This document shows positions 13,622 through 21,358 of a stretch of 27,232 nt of DNA, one piece after another. Under the pieces are notes generated by a model, which saw only the letters and a program-made list of their open reading frames with translations, was not told the origin of the DNA and made no database searches. Position numbers and translations under genes: made by a program. The DNA comes from JAKORR01 sp964608495. Lineage in GTDB: Bacteria > Armatimonadota > Zipacnadia > Zipacnadales > FEN-943. The stretch's first letter is position 1. Each line of letters begins with the position of its first letter. The stretch covers positions 1 through 27,232 of the forward strand of contig CAZSOQ010000046.1 in the NCBI GenBank assembly GCA_964608495.1. Direction: 5' to 3'.

Positions 13622-13784
13622 TAGCGCGAATCCATCGCCCTATCGGCGTCCCGAGCGCAGGTGAGCCGTGTGCCCGTTGTCGCGCCCGCTTGCCGCTCAT
13701 ATCGGTGTGCCCGGCTGCTCAGCTCAAGTGCGAGACAGGCAGCCGGAGACCGTCGTGATGGGACGACTGTGCCGCGGCCGCCGT

Positions 13785-13820
13785 AGGCCAACGGCCTCCG
13801 TCCGTGTGCACGGACGGAGG
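13785..13820. repeat. Long perfect palindrome with adjoining hairpin
   Basis: Positions 13795-13820 form a perfect 12-bp stem around a two-base loop, and 13785-13797 form an overlapping five-bp stem (AGGCC-AAC-GGCCT). The two structures share bases and are mutually exclusive. They lie in the 758-bp non-coding gap 13522-14279 between divergent genes. Confidence 0.6.
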
Positions 13821-13841
13821 ACCACCACCCGGCCACCCCGG

Positions 13842-13863
13842 CGGGCCGGGGGGCCCCGGCCTG
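13842..13863. repeat. GC-only inverted repeat
   Basis: GGCCGGGG (13844-13851) pairs perfectly with CCCCGGCC (13854-13861) around two bases. The stem extends to ten pairs with one G-T wobble. It sits 21 bases after the previous palindrome. Confidence 0.55.
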
Positions 13864-13888
13864 TCGGTACCACCGCCCAGCCACCACC

Positions 13889-13904
13889 GCAGGCTGAAGC
13901 CTGC
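13889..13904. repeat. GCAGGCT/AGCCTGC hairpin
   Basis: A perfect seven-base stem with a two-base loop, preceded by CCACC and followed by GCGAC. This is the same flank pattern as the two 53-nt repeats downstream, suggesting a shared element family with a different stem. Confidence 0.5.
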
Positions 13905-13998
13905 GACTACAAGCGCGCGGCAGTCTCGATCCCGAGGGACCAACGCCGTGATCGCCGAAGCGGAATTGCGCAGTGCGCACAGACGGACCACCCCGAAG

Positions 13999-14051
13999 CC
14001 ACCCCCGGCAGGCGCGGACGCCTGTCGCGTGCGCTTCACGCAACCCGCGAC
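13999..14051. repeat. 53-nt two-hairpin direct repeat, copy 1
   Basis: This copy is identical over all 53 bases to 14070-14122. It contains hairpin I, CAGGCG-CGGA-CGCCTG (14009-14024), and hairpin II (14024-14051), where GTCGCG pairs with CGCGAC and encloses TGCG-CTTCA-CGCA with a three-base ACC bulge. Both stems are perfect apart from the bulge. It looks like a REP-like or mobile palindromic element, or a structured RNA. No promoter was recognised. Confidence 0.75.
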
Positions 14052-14069
14052 AGCCGGACCACAGCAGCA

Positions 14070-14122
14070 CCACCCCCGGCAGGCGCGGACGCCTGTCGCG
14101 TGCGCTTCACGCAACCCGCGAC
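14070..14122. repeat. 53-nt two-hairpin direct repeat, copy 2
   Basis: An exact second copy of 13999-14051, starting 71 bases later and separated from the first by an 18-nt spacer (14052-14069). It ends 157 bases before the oxidoreductase start, so transcripts from upstream would carry both hairpin pairs in the leader. Confidence 0.75.
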
Positions 14123-14279
14123 TGCAGAGTCCAAACGCCCCAGACGGGCGGACCGTCCTCGTGGCGGTGCATCTGGCCGGAAGCCCCACGGTGAGTACGC
14201 CGGAGGGGATGCCTCGCCGGTGACGAAGCATACGGGGTCGGCTTCGGTACCGCCATCGTCACCCGGGAGGGACAGGCAC

Positions 14280-15329
14280 ATGCTGCGATTCATCCATGTC
14301 GGGACCGGGGGTTTCGGTGCGTATTGGTGTGCCCAGGTGCTTAGCAGGCTCGTGAAGCTCGGAAAGGCCGAGCCCGCCGCCGCCGTGGACATCAACCCCG
14401 ATAACCTCAAGAACGCCCGCGACGGCTATGGCGTCCCCGAAAACCGCTGCTATACCGACGCCCGCCAGGCCTTCGATGAGGTCGAGGCCGACTTCGCCGT
14501 CATCGTCGTCCCGCCCGCCCACCACGAGGCCATCTCTACCCTCGCCATCGAGCGCGGCCTGCACGTGCTCATGGAGAAGCCCCTCGCCGATACCATCGAG
14601 GCCTCCTGCCGTATCTACCACCGCGCGCGCGAGGCCGGGATCAAGATGGCCATCACCATGAGCCACCGCTTCGACCAGGACAAGCAGAGCCTGGAACGCG
14701 CGATCCATTCGGGCGCTTATGGGGCCCTGGACTACCTCATCGGGCGCAATACCTGGGCTTTCCGCAAGTATGGGTCGTGGGGGGCGTGGCGGCACGAGCT
14801 GGCCGACGCGCTGCTGATCGAGGGCACGGTGCATCATTTCGACATAATGCGCGGCCTGGCGCGCTCCAACGCCGTGACCGTCTACGCCAACACCTGGAAC
14901 CCGCCCTGGGGCGAATTCGCGGGCGATTCCACGGGGCTGATGATCGTCGAGATGGAGAACGGCGTGCGCGTCTTCTACGAGGGCGCCAAGCCCAACGCCA
15001 CGGGCCTGAACACCTGGGCGCGCGACTACTGGCGGGCCGAATGCGACCGCGCGACGCTGGTCCTGGACAACCGGCAACTGCGGCGGCTGTCGGACCTGAG
15101 CGGCGAGCGTGAGGACGAGGAACTGCCCCTGGCCGTGCAGCCGGCGTGGGTGAACCCCTGGCTGGCGGAGATGTTCGTGGACTGGCTGCAGGGCGGCCCG
15201 CCGGTGCCGACTCAGGTAGAGGACAATATCCAGTGCGCGGCGCTGCTCTTCGCGGCCCTGGAATCGGCCCACAGCGGGCAGGTTGTGGACGTGCAGGAGT
15301 ACCTGGCGCGGCATCTGGGGGCCGGTTAG
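14280..15329 (+). CDS. Gfo/Idh/MocA-family NAD(P)-dependent sugar oxidoreductase
   Basis: A 349-aa cytoplasmic protein of normal family length. The N-terminal Rossmann fold starts at the first residues with the dinucleotide motif G8-T-G10-G-F-G13. VDINPDNL follows, and then the signature E99-K100-P101 (MEKPLAD), whose lysine is catalytic in this family. In the C-terminal alpha/beta domain, EGTVHHFDIMRGL supplies the expected His (185/186) and Asp (188). These enzymes oxidise or reduce sugars, inositols or their derivatives; the substrate is not readable here. The ATG has GGGAGGG eight bases upstream. The frame stays open far upstream through the repeat cluster, but those residues are repetitive Arg/Pro/Thr and are rejected. 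A GH39-like glycosidase starts 96 bases downstream on the same strand, suggesting joint sugar breakdown. Confidence 0.9.
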   Translation: MLRFIHVGTGGFGAYWCAQVLSRLVKLGKAEPAAAVDINPDNLKNARDGYGVPENRCYTDARQAFDEVEADFAVIVVPPAHHEAISTLAIERGLHVLMEKPLADTIEASCRIYHRAREAGIKMAITMSHRFDQDKQSLERAIHSGAYGALDYLIGRNTWAFRKYGSWGAWRHELADALLIEGTVHHFDIMRGLARSNAVTVYANTWNPPWGEFAGDSTGLMIVEMENGVRVFYEGAKPNATGLNTWARDYWRAECDRATLVLDNRQLRRLSDLSGEREDEELPLAVQPAWVNPWLAEMFVDWLQGGPPVPTQVEDNIQCAALLFAALESAHSGQVVDVQEYLARHLGAG

Positions 15330-15425
15330 GGGGCGATTCGGGCAGGCCTGGCGACCGATTCGGACCCCTCGGCGACTCCCCGGCGCCCCGATCGCGAGCG
15401 GATTCCGGCCACAGGAGGGGTGGGC

Positions 15426-16925
15426 ATGAGGGCAACGGTGGTGGTGCTGGCCCTGTTGGGGGCAGTGGGCCGCCCGGCGGCGGTCGAGTTTGCGGTGAAC
15501 GCCGCGGCCGTGGGGCAGCGGGTGTGGCCGCTGAATGGGGTGAACGCCGGCCCCGGCCACATGAATGACCCAGCGCTCGCGGGCGTCGTGCTCACCGATC
15601 AGTATCGCGACATGGGCGTGCCGCTGGTGAGGACCCACGACTACTACGGCCCCTGCGACCTGTCGGCGGTCTTCCCCTGGGGATGGGGGCCGCACGCGGT
15701 GCTGCCCGCCGGTACCTATCGCTTCGACGATACGGACCGGGTGATTCAAGAGATACGGGACACGGGGTGCGAGGTGATGTTCCGGCTGGGGGAGAGCTGG
15801 GACAAGGATAGCGAGGGCTACGAGATACCCGGCAGCTTCACCCAGGTGACGGCGGTGTGCATGGAGACCGTGCGGCGGTACGCCGGCGGCGGGGTGCCCT
15901 ACAACGACCGCGTGACGCTTTGGGAAATCTGGAACGAGCCCAACCACGAGCAGTTCTGGGACTTGCAGGCCGACCCGGACTGCGAGAGGTTCTTCGATCT
16001 GTATGCCGAGGTAAGCCGCGCCCTGGAGCAGGGATTCAGCAAGATCATCATCGGCGGGCCGGGCGCCAAGGGCGGCTCGACGGCGGAGATCGCGGATTTC
16101 GCCGCGCGATTCGCCCAGGCGTGCCGTGACCGCGACGCGCCGCTGTACTTCTACTCCTGGCACTCGTACAACCGCGAGCACGCGGGGCCGTACATCTTCG
16201 CGAAGCAGGCGCAGGAGGTGCGGGAGGCGCTGGTGAGCGTGGACCCGAGGCTGGCGAATATACATAACGTGCTGAGCGAATGGAGCTCGACGCACTTCAA
16301 GGGCCAGGCCGAGGCGCCGACGGCGGAAGATGAGCGGCGGAACGCCACGCTGGGCAACGCGGAGGGCGCGGCCTTCACAGCGGCGGCGCTGGTGTACATG
16401 AACCTGTACTCGGACCTGCTGTACGCTTGCCGCTACCGGGGAGACGCCTGGGCGCCCCACGAGGGCTACGGGCTCGTCCAGGCCGACGGCTCGTCACTGA
16501 AGAAGACGGGCTACGCCCTCAAGGCGTACTCGCAGCTTTTCCCGGACCTGGAGCGCGGCCGGATGTATGCGCTGGCGACAACCGGCGGCGACACGGGCGA
16601 CGAAGGAGCGGCGGATTGGTGTCGGGCACTCCTGGCGACGACCGATCAGGAGCGGAAGACGGTGAACGTGCTGCTGGCTCTGTGGCGATCGGCTGGACGA
16701 GGCTTCAGGCTCACGGTGCAGGGCATCCCGCAGGAGTGGAAGAAGCCGTGGATCGTGCACTACCGGGTGTCCGAGGCGGGGGACTGGCAGGTTGTGACAG
16801 GGCAAGGCTTCACGAGACCGCTTACCGGGACGTACGTCTACGAGGGACGAGTGCGCCGGGGAGCTTGGCGAGGCGGAATGCCAGCGAGGTCCACGTCGTG
16901 CGGCTGTTCGACGCCGCCGAGGTGA
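15426..16925 (+). CDS. Secreted GH39-like glycoside hydrolase, C-terminus apparently frameshifted
   Basis: A 499-aa product as read. The signal peptide covers about residues 1-20. The TIM barrel follows, with acid/base E171 in WEIWNEPNHEQFW and probable nucleophile E285 in VLSEWSS, the pattern of GH39-type clan GH-A enzymes. A beta domain with LTVQGIPQEW continues to about residue 474. After YVYEG the frame degenerates to an Arg/Cys-rich tail. The +1 frame instead gives TSAPGSLARR and then ASEVHVVRLFDAAEV with typical GC-rich third positions and stops at 17101. Adding one G to the run at 16844-16846 would restore a 558-aa protein with a proline/arginine-rich end. AGGAGGGG precedes ATG 15426; the GTG two codons earlier overlaps that site. 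It is probably transcribed with the oxidoreductase. Confidence 0.83.
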   Translation: MRATVVVLALLGAVGRPAAVEFAVNAAAVGQRVWPLNGVNAGPGHMNDPALAGVVLTDQYRDMGVPLVRTHDYYGPCDLSAVFPWGWGPHAVLPAGTYRFDDTDRVIQEIRDTGCEVMFRLGESWDKDSEGYEIPGSFTQVTAVCMETVRRYAGGGVPYNDRVTLWEIWNEPNHEQFWDLQADPDCERFFDLYAEVSRALEQGFSKIIIGGPGAKGGSTAEIADFAARFAQACRDRDAPLYFYSWHSYNREHAGPYIFAKQAQEVREALVSVDPRLANIHNVLSEWSSTHFKGQAEAPTAEDERRNATLGNAEGAAFTAAALVYMNLYSDLLYACRYRGDAWAPHEGYGLVQADGSSLKKTGYALKAYSQLFPDLERGRMYALATTGGDTGDEGAADWCRALLATTDQERKTVNVLLALWRSAGRGFRLTVQGIPQEWKKPWIVHYRVSEAGDWQVVTGQGFTRPLTGTYVYEGRVRRGAWRGGMPARSTSCGCSTPPR

Positions 16926-17262
16926 TGGCGCCTCAGCCGGTGGCGCCGCGCAAGTACCAGCCTAGGCCACGGAACCCGAGGCTTCGGCCGATGCCACCGC
17001 CGCGGCCAGGGACACGACCGCGACTCCCGACCGGGCCGAAGGGGCCGGGCGAGGCCGCAAGGCTCGCGAAGCCCGTGCGGGGCGAGGCCGACCCGCGATA
17101 GGCCGAGAGGGCAGAGATCGCCCGCTCGCCTCCCACGGGAGCCAAGCGCCGCCCCCCTGGCCTCTGCGGGAGCCAGATACTGGTCCGCTCGCGTCCCAGA
17201 GAAGCCGGGCACCGGACCGTGGCCTGGCACGGCAGGCACTTAGCGGACCGCGGGGCTCACAC

Positions 17263-17306
17263 AGAGGGCCGGCGCGGGGCTCCGCCCACTGCCGGCCGAA
17301 CCCTCT
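17263..17306. terminator. Large branched hairpin between convergent genes, candidate bidirectional terminator
   Basis: AGAG (17263-17266) and CTCT (17303-17306) flank the perfect seven-base stem GGCCGGC/GCCGGCC (17267-17273 with 17291-17297). The apical part holds a small GCGG-GGCT-CCGC hairpin (17274-17285). It lies in the non-coding gap between the GH39-like gene and the convergent gene ending at 17361. No T-run is present. A second short stem CTGCC/GGCAG follows at about 17305-17320. Apart from the possible +1-frame tail to 17101, the rest of 16926-17360 shows nothing I can assign. Confidence 0.4.
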
Positions 17307-17360
17307 GCCAATCGCGGCAGAGCGCCGCGGACCGGCCGGGAAGGCGGCTCGGCTGCGCCA

Positions 17361-20300
17361 TCAGCGACCCGGCCGGAGGAGATTCGGGACGCGTCCGTCG
17401 AAGGGTTCGAGGAGGCGCGGCCCCAGCGGTACCGCGGCCGGCCCCACGGGTTCGGCCTCAGGCCGGACGGCTGTGGGATCAGCCTGGGCGCCGCGCAGCT
17501 TGAACCAGGCCTGGAGGACGAGCTTGGCGTCCTGGTAGTCCAGCTTGCCGTCGGGCAGGGCCTCGATGTCGGGGATCTCGCCGCGCCAGGGGGCCAGGTC
17601 GAAGCGCGGGTCCACCTCGGCCGGGGTAGGGCCGTTGGCGTCGCGCCAGCCCTGAATGAAGGCGGCCAGGTCGGCCACGTCTATCACATTGTCGCGGTTG
17701 AAGTCGAAGCTCACCAGGAAGCCGGAATCGAAGGGCACGTCGAGGACCAGGTCCGGGTCGTCGGGAGCCGCCTCGACGTTGCCGACCAGGTCGGTCGCGC
17801 GGGAGATGAAGCGGTAGCTGTGCCCGGGCCGGCCCTCGAAGGGCGCGGTCGTGTCGGCCGTTTGGTTGCGCCAGACCGCGTAGGGGCCGTCGTTCTCGGA
17901 CAGGTAGATGTCGTAGCGCATGACTCCCGAGCCGTCTCCGTCGTCGCCCTGCCAGTGGATGGCGTAGCTTTGGCCCATGAGGGGCTCGGCGCCGGTCACG
18001 GCGCTGGTGGGCGGCTGCGTGTCAATGCGAACGAGCGTCTCGTTCGTGTCCGTGGCGGGCTGGGTATCGAACACTATGGTGGCTTTGTTCCTGATCTCAG
18101 CGCCGTTGGGCAGACCGGTCTTGGGCTGGATGCGGAAGGCGACCCAGCCCTCGCCCTCGGGCGGAGTCTTGTTGGGCGGCAGGTTGATGCCCGTCATGCG
18201 CCAGGTAAGGGTACCAGTGGCCTTGCTGAACAGGCTCTGGAGGACCTGGGGATGACTGCCGCCCAGGGACTCGAGGCTGGTCGAGTCCAGGTTGGGGGAC
18301 AGTTGGTCGGTGACGACGATGTTTCTGGCCGCGGCCGTGGCCTCGGCCTTGTTCTCGAAGAAGACGTGGTAGACCAGGGGGTCGGTCTGGCCCGCGCTCC
18401 AACCCCCCTCCTCGTCTGCGCCGGGTCCTGCTTTGCAGTTGGGGTCCCACGGAACGCCAAGAGGGATTATGCGCATCTCGGACTCCCCGGTACGGATGCA
18501 GGCGGAGGTGTCGCGCAGGTAGCCCACGTGGTCGTCGGTGATGAAGACGCCGTAGAAGCCCCGGAGGGACTGAGGGCCGCCGAGGTAGTTAAGCTGGTTG
18601 CTGGCCGATTCAAAGCGCTCGGCGCAGTAGATCCAGTCCTGCTTCATCTGGTAGTTCGCCTTTGGCCACTCATCCTTCCACCAGCTCGGGGCAGGCTCAC
18701 CAGCCGCCTCCTTGAAGCCCAGGCCCGTGCCGGCGAGCATCATGCTCAGCGCGGTGGACACGCCCCACTCCGCGGTGCCGGTATCGTCGGCCCACTTTTT
18801 CAGGGCGCGTTTGAGGATTTCCTTTTCTAGATTGGGGTATTGCAGCAGATGCATCATCTCTTCGTCTGTCAGGTCCTCTTGGAGCATGTTCCCCGCCGAA
18901 TCGATCACGCACCACAGGAAGCGGTAGGCCTCGCTGACGACGAAGCAGGTGACGTAGACGATCGCGATCTCCGCGCCTGTCTGTGCGGGCCCGGCTGAGG
19001 TCCCTGACCATTCCCCCTTGGCGCGCACGTCCACGTCTATCTGGAGGCTGCCCATGGCGCCGAGCGGCGGGATCAGCAGGTACCCCTCCTTATCCAGCAC
19101 GGGCGTGCCGCCGCCGGCAATGCTCGTCCCGCCGGAGGACACGCCCGCAATACCCGCGTTGGAGACGCCGATCTGCACAAGGGTCGGCTTGCTCTCGACG
19201 GGATTCGGGTTACGCACCGTGACGGTCACGCGGCGCGTCGCTCCTTCCCGGACCCAGTTGGGCCCCGTGACGGAGAGCGATAGCGGCCGCGTGCCGCCCT
19301 CGATGGTGAAAGCGGCGGGCAGCACTCCCTGGCGGGAGCCGGGGTTGACGACGTACACGTCCCACTGGACGTCGCTGCCCACGGCCAGGAGCAGGAACTC
19401 GACCTTCAGCGAGGTGCCGTCCTCGGCGGCCTGGAGGACTCGCCCGGCCACATAGGGCTGCCAGGTGGCGCGGAGGGTGACGGTGGCGCCCGCATCGAGG
19501 TTCTGGCCCGCTATCGTGCAGGTCACGAATTCCCCGCTGTTGCCGCTGTTGGGCGAGATGCCTGTGACGACAGGCTCCGGGCCCAGGGCCAGGCCGGACC
19601 GCGCCATGCCCCCGGCGGGCGCGGGCCGCTGGTAGACGAAGCAGTCGGGCCTGCCGTTGGTGTCGTCCGACACGAGGGCGCTGGAGTAGGAATCGAAGGC
19701 GACATACCTACCGCCGCGGCTGATGACGGGGTTGAAGCCGCTGGCGCTGGCCCCGCCTGTGGGCAGCTCGAGGAGTGTGGTCTGGCCCGTGACGCGGTCG
19801 CGGACGAAGATGCCGGTCTCGTGCGAGGTGCCTTGGGCCGATGCGGGCTCTGGGGTCATGCACACGAAGGTCACGTACCGCCCATCGCCGCTGATGCTCG
19901 GCTGCTGGGCGTTGGTCAACTGCGTGCCGTCAGAGGCGATGCTGGCAAGCTCCGTTTGCCCCGTGAGGCGGTCGCGGACGAAGACATCCGAGTAGGGCGT
20001 CAGGTCCGTTGGGACCAGGTTCCCGGCGGTCGAGGCGAAGGCAATGTAGCGACCGTCGTCGCTGATGGAGGGCCAGGTGGATTCGCCGGCGGTCTGGGCG
20101 CCTTGAGTGGATACGCTCACGCGCTCGGTCTGGCCCGCCTGCAGGTCGCGGAGGAAGACGTCGGCCTGGGCGTTGGTGTCGGCGAGGACGAGGTTAGGGG
20201 CGCTGGAGACGAAGGCCAGGTAGCGCCCGTCAGCGCTGAGGAGGGGGCGGGAGCTGGCGTCATCGGCCTGGCCGCCGTCCGGGGCGACGCTGACGCGGGT

Positions 20301-21185
20301 GGTCGTGCCGGCCGGGACGTCGCGCAGGAAGACGTCGGTCTTGCCGTTAGTGTCGTCCTCGACGAGATTGGCGGCCCAGGAAGTGAAGGCGACGCGGTTG
20401 CCGTCGTCGCTGACGCTGGGCTCGTAGCTAGGACCGAGTCCGGGCGTGCCATCGTTGGCGACGCTGGCCTCGGTCATGGTACTCGTAGAGCGGTCGCGAA
20501 GGAAGACCTGCTTATGGGCTACAACGCCGCCGCCCTGGCCCTCGATGAGATTGGTGGCACTCGAACTGAAGGCCAGGAAGCGCGCGCCGGCGGTGATGCA
20601 GGGGTCCAAGCAGGCGCGGTTGGGCTGCTGGCCGAAGAGCCCCGCTACCCCGAACGCGGTGTCGCGCGTGAGCAGGTCGTGGATCAAGACGTCCGCGGCT
20701 GCGTTGGTGTCGCTGGCGACCAGGTTCGTGGCCACCGACTCGAAGGCGACGTAGCGGCCGTCGGGGCTGATGACGGGGCTGTAGCTGCCGCCGTTACCCT
20801 GGTTGCCGTATCTGTCCACGCTGACGCGCACGATGAGGCCGGCGGCCTGCTGCGTTACCACGTCCATCGGCCTCCCAGGCCCGGGAGCGGTGGGTAGCGA
20901 CCCCAGCAGACCCGAGGGGAGCAGGAGGCTGGCGAGTCGCGGCCCGGGAGGACGGGTCGGGGCCGGCGACGGCAGCCGCGCTAGGCGTCCCAGCTCGGCG
21001 ACGAGGGCGCCGGTCCTCGGGAGCACCGGGGAGCCGCGGGAGACGGTGGTCAGGCCGTCGGCGCTGGGCGAGCCAGGGCCTCTCTGCGGAGCGGCCTTCG
21101 TCAGCGGCGAGGCGCCGACGAGTAGCGCCACGAACGCCACCAAGGCCGAAGGTAGCGACCGACCCAAGCGCAGTGAGCGCACCAT
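17361..21185 (-). CDS. Large secreted seven-repeat PD40 propeller with IPT, helical, Ig-like and dockerin-like domains
   Basis: A 1,274-aa protein. The signal peptide is about residues 1-32, followed by a Pro/Ala-rich spacer to about 115. Seven PD40 repeats lie at about 137-525 (consensus DGRYVAF...NLV...DTN...DVFLRD...T), with VRVSVD before them as closing strand. An IPT/TIG domain starts near 538 (VVTGISPNSGNSGE), followed by Ig-like strands and then an unusual helical, Trp- and Cys-containing region. An adhesin-type section follows (WDPNCKAGPG, VYHVFFENKAEA, IVVTDQLSPNL). Next is an Ig-like domain, then a dockerin-like pair: DFNRDNVIDVADLAAF with a full calcium loop and LPDGKLDYQDAKLVL. 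A 44-residue proline-rich tail ends the protein. The start has GGGGGG seven bases upstream; a 25-residue longer frame lacks a signal peptide at its start. It is probably a surface or matrix protein. Confidence 0.82.
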   Translation of the reverse strand: MVRSLRLGRSLPSALVAFVALLVGASPLTKAAPQRGPGSPSADGLTTVSRGSPVLPRTGALVAELGRLARLPSPAPTRPPGPRLASLLLPSGLLGSLPTAPGPGRPMDVVTQQAAGLIVRVSVDRYGNQGNGGSYSPVISPDGRYVAFESVATNLVASDTNAAADVLIHDLLTRDTAFGVAGLFGQQPNRACLDPCITAGARFLAFSSSATNLIEGQGGGVVAHKQVFLRDRSTSTMTEASVANDGTPGLGPSYEPSVSDDGNRVAFTSWAANLVEDDTNGKTDVFLRDVPAGTTTRVSVAPDGGQADDASSRPLLSADGRYLAFVSSAPNLVLADTNAQADVFLRDLQAGQTERVSVSTQGAQTAGESTWPSISDDGRYIAFASTAGNLVPTDLTPYSDVFVRDRLTGQTELASIASDGTQLTNAQQPSISGDGRYVTFVCMTPEPASAQGTSHETGIFVRDRVTGQTTLLELPTGGASASGFNPVISRGGRYVAFDSYSSALVSDDTNGRPDCFVYQRPAPAGGMARSGLALGPEPVVTGISPNSGNSGEFVTCTIAGQNLDAGATVTLRATWQPYVAGRVLQAAEDGTSLKVEFLLLAVGSDVQWDVYVVNPGSRQGVLPAAFTIEGGTRPLSLSVTGPNWVREGATRRVTVTVRNPNPVESKPTLVQIGVSNAGIAGVSSGGTSIAGGGTPVLDKEGYLLIPPLGAMGSLQIDVDVRAKGEWSGTSAGPAQTGAEIAIVYVTCFVVSEAYRFLWCVIDSAGNMLQEDLTDEEMMHLLQYPNLEKEILKRALKKWADDTGTAEWGVSTALSMMLAGTGLGFKEAAGEPAPSWWKDEWPKANYQMKQDWIYCAERFESASNQLNYLGGPQSLRGFYGVFITDDHVGYLRDTSACIRTGESEMRIIPLGVPWDPNCKAGPGADEEGGWSAGQTDPLVYHVFFENKAEATAAARNIVVTDQLSPNLDSTSLESLGGSHPQVLQSLFSKATGTLTWRMTGINLPPNKTPPEGEGWVAFRIQPKTGLPNGAEIRNKATIVFDTQPATDTNETLVRIDTQPPTSAVTGAEPLMGQSYAIHWQGDDGDGSGVMRYDIYLSENDGPYAVWRNQTADTTAPFEGRPGHSYRFISRATDLVGNVEAAPDDPDLVLDVPFDSGFLVSFDFNRDNVIDVADLAAFIQGWRDANGPTPAEVDPRFDLAPWRGEIPDIEALPDGKLDYQDAKLVLQAWFKLRGAQADPTAVRPEAEPVGPAAVPLGPRLLEPFDGRVPNLLRPGR

Positions 21186-21231
21186 GCAACAGCCCCCCGT
21201 AGCTGCAGCGTGCCAAGGTGTCAGCGAGGAG

Positions 21232-21260
21232 ATTCTGGGGCGGGCTCGTACGGCTGTCAA
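21232..21260 (-). promoter_or_regulatory. Sigma70-type promoter of the large propeller gene
   Basis: On the minus strand, TTGACA (21260-21255) and CAGAAT (21237-21232) are separated by exactly 17 bases, the same layout as the promoter of the HEPN-like operon. The predicted start near 21225 leaves a leader of about 40 nt with the GGGGGG ribosome site. This shows that the gene is transcribed independently of the upstream glycosidase. Confidence 0.55.
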
Positions 21261-21293
21261 TGGTCGGTATCACAGGTTGCGCCTAGGGCCGGT

Positions 21294-21315
21294 GCGGGGC
21301 GCGGGCGGGCCCCGT
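21294..21315 (-). terminator. Hairpin after the minus-strand GH39-like gene
   Basis: A seven-pair GC stem (21294-21300 with 21309-21315, one G-T wobble) with an eight-base loop lies 44 bases beyond the stop at 21359 and just upstream of the next promoter. There is no T-run, so it is only a candidate terminator. Confidence 0.3.
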
Positions 21316-21358
21316 CCGGCTCCCGCTTCGGCGAGTGCCGCCTCGGTGAGGCTCGCGC

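Noticed and set aside
13999..14122. CRISPR-like reading of the 53-nt repeats
   Set aside because: There are only two copies, an 18-nt spacer, repeats longer than usual with two internal hairpins, and no cas genes nearby.
13668..14279. Open 204-codon upstream extension of the oxidoreductase frame
   Set aside because: It runs through the palindromes and the 53-nt repeats, is low-complexity Arg/Pro/Thr, and the real Rossmann start with its ribosome site begins at 14280.
14259..16460. 733-codon open frame on the minus strand opposite the oxidoreductase and GH39-like genes
   Set aside because: It is antisense to two clearly recognisable proteins; its His/Arg/Gly/Val-rich composition is the usual shadow of GC-rich coding DNA.
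21186..21260. 25-residue N-terminal extension of the large propeller protein
   Set aside because: It would include the promoter and ribosome site, and would push the signal peptide away from the N-terminus.
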